A stretch of 64,000 nucleotides of DNA, taken from contig OU015534.1 in assembly GCA_907165065.1 (NCBI GenBank), positions 9,245,686-9,309,685 on the forward strand. Direction: 5' to 3'. Both the position numbers and the translations under genes were made by a program. The notes beneath the pieces are model-generated. The model searched no databases. It was not told the origin of the DNA and worked only from the letters and a program-made list of their open reading frames with translations. Positions 61,268 to 64,000 of this stretch are shown here, piece after piece. The number at the start of each line of letters is the position of its first letter. The first letter of the stretch is position 1. This DNA comes from Caprimulgus europaeus. Its lineage: Eukaryota > Chordata > Aves > Caprimulgiformes > Caprimulgidae.

Positions 61268-63064
61268 CTTCCTGGGGCAGGACTGTGGGAATACAGGACT
61301 GGCAGAGATCTCCTTCATCACTGCATCCAGGCTCCTGCTTTCTTCAGAAAACGGACTAATTATTTTTTCCTAATTGCTACTAAATGTATTATTAGCATTT
61401 AAGCATGTATGATATATAATTATGCAATTAGAATAATAATGACACTAATAACAGACACTATAACACTACCTTCTCCTTCCCTGCACCCGGGCAAGAGAAA
61501 TGAGACAGGTCCTGGATGAAAGAGGAGGGAAAGAACAAATCTGCTTCTCTCCCCCTTCCTCTACAAAGTCCTGTGTTGCAGACACCTCAGGCTGAGCTTG
61601 GATTTTCAACCCTAAATCCCATTAAGCCCCTGATCCCTCTAGCAGGGAGCAGCAATGACACTGTATCCCAGGGCGGCTGGGAGCTTCAGGCCTGGGGTAT
61701 TAAATCAAATCTTTCTGGCTGGGTTTAGGTCATCCAAATGGGCACCATTCCCTTTTGTTCACCAACAGGCCTGCGGGGGCCAACACTCAGTTATTTTACT
61801 GGCCTAGAAGTACAAAAAGATTTTTAAAAAGAACTAATAATAGCCATACTGGAGAGTGCATCATAAATTAAGGGACTGAATACCTTTGGAGTGGGGCTCT
61901 TACCCATGTGAAAATTTCTCTGTTGCCTTTTTTTCATCAGAGGATAGTTTATGCGTTTGAAGTAAAAATTAGAATACTTAATGCTAGGGGAGAGGAGTGC
62001 AGAAACCACAAGCATCTCATCTACTTATCCTTCCTTTTACTGCAGCAATGGGTTGTCATCTGTTAAAACCTCAATTCTCACTTCTGGCTAGGAGGAGGAC
62101 TTGAAGCTGTCCCTGGAGAAAGCCATGTCCATGGCTGCCGCCCCAGTTAGGAGGTTGTTTTAGGGCATTTCCAAATGAAGAGCCAAATCCTGCATTACTG
62201 GAGCTCCATAAGAAGCCAGAGGCATCGTGCCTGGATGGAGTATTGGTCCTAGATGTGGTGATGGGCTCCATCTCCCAGATGAAGATTGCTTCAGCAGCCG
62301 CATGTCACACATGCCCATTTTCATTCAGGCCACTTGAGGAGGACAGATGATGTTAAAATGAACTTGGGAATGTCTGAAGCTAATGCTCCAGGAAGTTTAG
62401 TTGTTCCAAAGATGGGGGAGACCCAGGGGAAGACCTAACCCCAATGTTAATGAGGAGTGAGGTGGGACTGACATTTCAGGCTCCTTTGCAGTGGTAGCCA
62501 GGCTTCTTGTCTTGCAAAAATTTCTTGGGAACTGTGATGGGATATCTGATGGAAGACTGGCATATTCCACATCTCCAAAAATCTTTCCATCCCACAAGAT
62601 ACCCATAGCCAACACCACTTCCTGACTCCTAATGGATCACTGGGTGGGAGGGATGTCTGTCCAGACAGCTATACTGCACGTGGGTGTATTTGATGTGCTG
62701 CCACCAAGTGCCTTCTGATCCAAAGCCAGTTGGGGATCTATAGAGTAGTTTTGGCTTTATTTTCTAAGGCATCATTAACAAGTCTGGCTTTTGCTAGAGC
62801 TGGACCTTGCCTCCAGCTGGACGTGGGAGAAAGCAAAAACACAGGTGACGATGGTGGCAAGACAGAAGTTATTTCAGGACAGACTTCCCTTGGAGCAACT
62901 TGTCTCTCTGAAGTGTGAAGTTATGGGGGGAGAGCTCTGCCTGTCAGCTACCAACGCAGCAAAGGCTTGAGCTTGAGTCTCACTTGAGCTGCAGCCAGGC
63001 TGGCTGGAGAGGATCCATGCGTAAGGCAAAGGTGGAAATCTCCGCAGCGTGGCAAGAGACTTCA
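61268..63064. other. No recognisable gene
   Basis: AT-rich near 61380-61460 with repeated TAATAA words. Otherwise short frames with no recognised domain. No nameable repeat. Confidence 0.5.
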
Positions 63065-63145
63065 GCTTGGAAGGCATCTCTAGAGGTCTCTAGTCCAATC
63101 CATCAGTGAAATCAGGGCCAGCTTTGAAGTTACAGCCCCTCTATG
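63065..63145 (-). mobile_element. CR1 LINE scrap, reversed
   Basis: 'agcttggaaggcatctctag' then 'aggtctctagtccaatcc' and 'tcagggccagctttgaagtt' follow the reversed CR1 sequence (TTGGAAGG...CTAGTCCAACCC...AGGGCCAACTTCGAAGTT). Terminal repeats are missing. Very short and old. Confidence 0.7.
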
Positions 63146-63311
63146 TGCTCCCATGAGCATCTGAGTCCATCTCAGTCCAAGTAAACTGCATTATCTTTCA
63201 GGTGGTGGATGTGTGCTAGTTCTGTGCATTTGGAGAGACATGGTTTGGGAGTGCTCTAAGGCACAGCTGAGCTGGCCAGTCCCAGCACCATCTCCAGCAG
63301 CATGGCTGTGC
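63146..63311. other. Short spacer
   Basis: Nothing identifiable. Confidence 0.5.
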
Positions 63312-63341
63312 ATTGGGGAGGAGGACATTGGGGAGGAGGAC
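63312..63341 (+). repeat. Perfect 15-bp tandem duplication
   Basis: ATTGGGGAGGAGGAC occurs twice in direct succession. It is G-rich and might aid slippage. Confidence 0.95.
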
Positions 63342-63834
63342 ATCTCTGGACTGGAGCAGCTGCAGCTGGAAGGGAATAAGTGAGCACAGCTGTTGGGACC
63401 ACCCCTGCCCTCCAGGGACTGGAGTTAAACCACCAACACAGAAAGAAAACGTGGAAGGAGAAAAGAGAAGTCAAGTTAACATGCACAAAGTCTGTGAGAG
63501 AGCTGGGAAGAGAAAAGAAAACTGTTTTGGGGAGTTGTGGGCCAGGAATTGTCCAGTAGTGTGGCATGCTCTGGCCATGGTCTTCTCCATGAGCACTGCC
63601 CTGATGCCCTGCTTCTATATGCCCAGCTGTACTTCAATGCACAGCTTGGTGGCTTCAGTCAGTGGGCCTCCAGGGAAAGAGGAGGTGTTCCTGCTGCAGA
63701 AATCCCATCTTATGCTCAAAAAGATTCTTTGTAGGAAAAGGCTAATAAGGTTGAACAAAGAAAACAGGTGGCATGAGAGAGTGTTACCTGGGGCAATGCT
63801 GGGCTGGGGCTCAGCAGAAGGGGTTTTTGATGCT
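63342..63834. other. No recognisable gene
   Basis: A reverse frame of 103 codons (63256-63567) contains a Pro/Cys repeat derived from the 15-bp duplication and is not a plausible protein. A purine-rich stretch lies near 63430-63530. Confidence 0.5.
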
Positions 63835-63900
63835 GGGCACACGTGGGCATGTCACCCTGACCTCCTATACCTCAGTTTCCCTGTCTCTAGAAGTACCCCC
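63835..63900 (+). mobile_element. MIR SINE fragment, forward
   Basis: 'catgtcaccctgacctccta' followed by 'tacctcagtttccctgtctc' and TAGAAGTA matches the MIR hallmark CAAGTCACTT...CTCTGTGCCTCAGTTTCCCTGTCTGTAAAA. Downstream similarity fades, so only about 65 bases are claimed. Confidence 0.6.
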
Positions 63901-64000
63901 CGGGTGTTATTCCTGTGTGAGCTCACTCATACCGTGCTGAGACCTCACGTTCCACGGCATTCAGGACCACTCGGCTCTCCTGCAGTTCAGACCATTGTTG

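Noticed and set aside
1-64000. Endogenous retrovirus, LTR element or CRISPR array
   Set aside because: No paired long terminal repeats, primer-binding site, gag/pol/env-like frames or regularly spaced repeat arrays were seen on either strand.

Overview
This 64 kb window reads as vertebrate nuclear DNA, most probably from a bird. The evidence is a sparse set of CR1 LINE fragments ending in the avian-style 8-bp terminal repeat (units of the type ATTCTATG), much-decayed amniote-wide MIR SINE and L2 LINE fossils, and a palindrome resembling the Chompy MITE described from crocodilians. Alu and L1 elements are absent, overall repeat density is low, and CpG is depleted except in one small patch. Nothing looks bacterial: there are no ribosome binding sites, operons or closely packed reading frames.

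I find no protein-coding exon, tRNA, rRNA or other RNA gene that I can defend. Nearly all open frames are short, have no recognisable domain, and are what chance gives in DNA of this composition. The one statistical outlier is an open frame at 58.8-59.7 kb (297 codons from its first ATG), which I list as unproven. The window is best described as intergenic or large-intron sequence.

Layout. At 0-2 kb there is a reversed CR1 fragment and a diverged 75-bp tandem duplication. From 2 to 18 kb it is almost featureless, apart from a possible MIR relic, a CTCF-like motif (3.9 kb), a short perfect-arm palindrome (7.4 kb), a SOX-like palindrome (8.56 kb), a CRE/AP-1 pair (12.27 kb) and a 38-bp tandem duplication (15.65 kb). 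From 18 to 26.5 kb there are two reversed CR1 fragments, homopolymer tracts, a 14-bp SmaI-type palindrome, a small CpG-rich patch (25.3 kb) and a MIR. From 28.6 to 37 kb there are AT-rich stretches with homeodomain-like motifs and clustered palindromes, a well-preserved reversed MIR (33.3 kb) and a block that looks like conserved regulatory DNA (36.5-37 kb). From 42.5 to 48.2 kb there is a decayed L2, the Chompy-like MITE and a forward CR1. At 50.2-50.8 kb there is another regulatory-looking block with a Maf-type site. The youngest-looking CR1 copy lies at 52.5 kb. From 57.9 to 64 kb there is a MIR, the long open frame, a roughly 140-bp TTCC microsatellite, a forward CR1 with an adjoining 25-bp tandem repeat, two more short tandem duplications, a CR1 scrap and a terminal MIR.

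No set of genes acts together here. If the window has function it is most likely regulatory, and the candidate elements in the findings are motif-level proposals that need cross-species alignment. I did not find a convincing new biological system.
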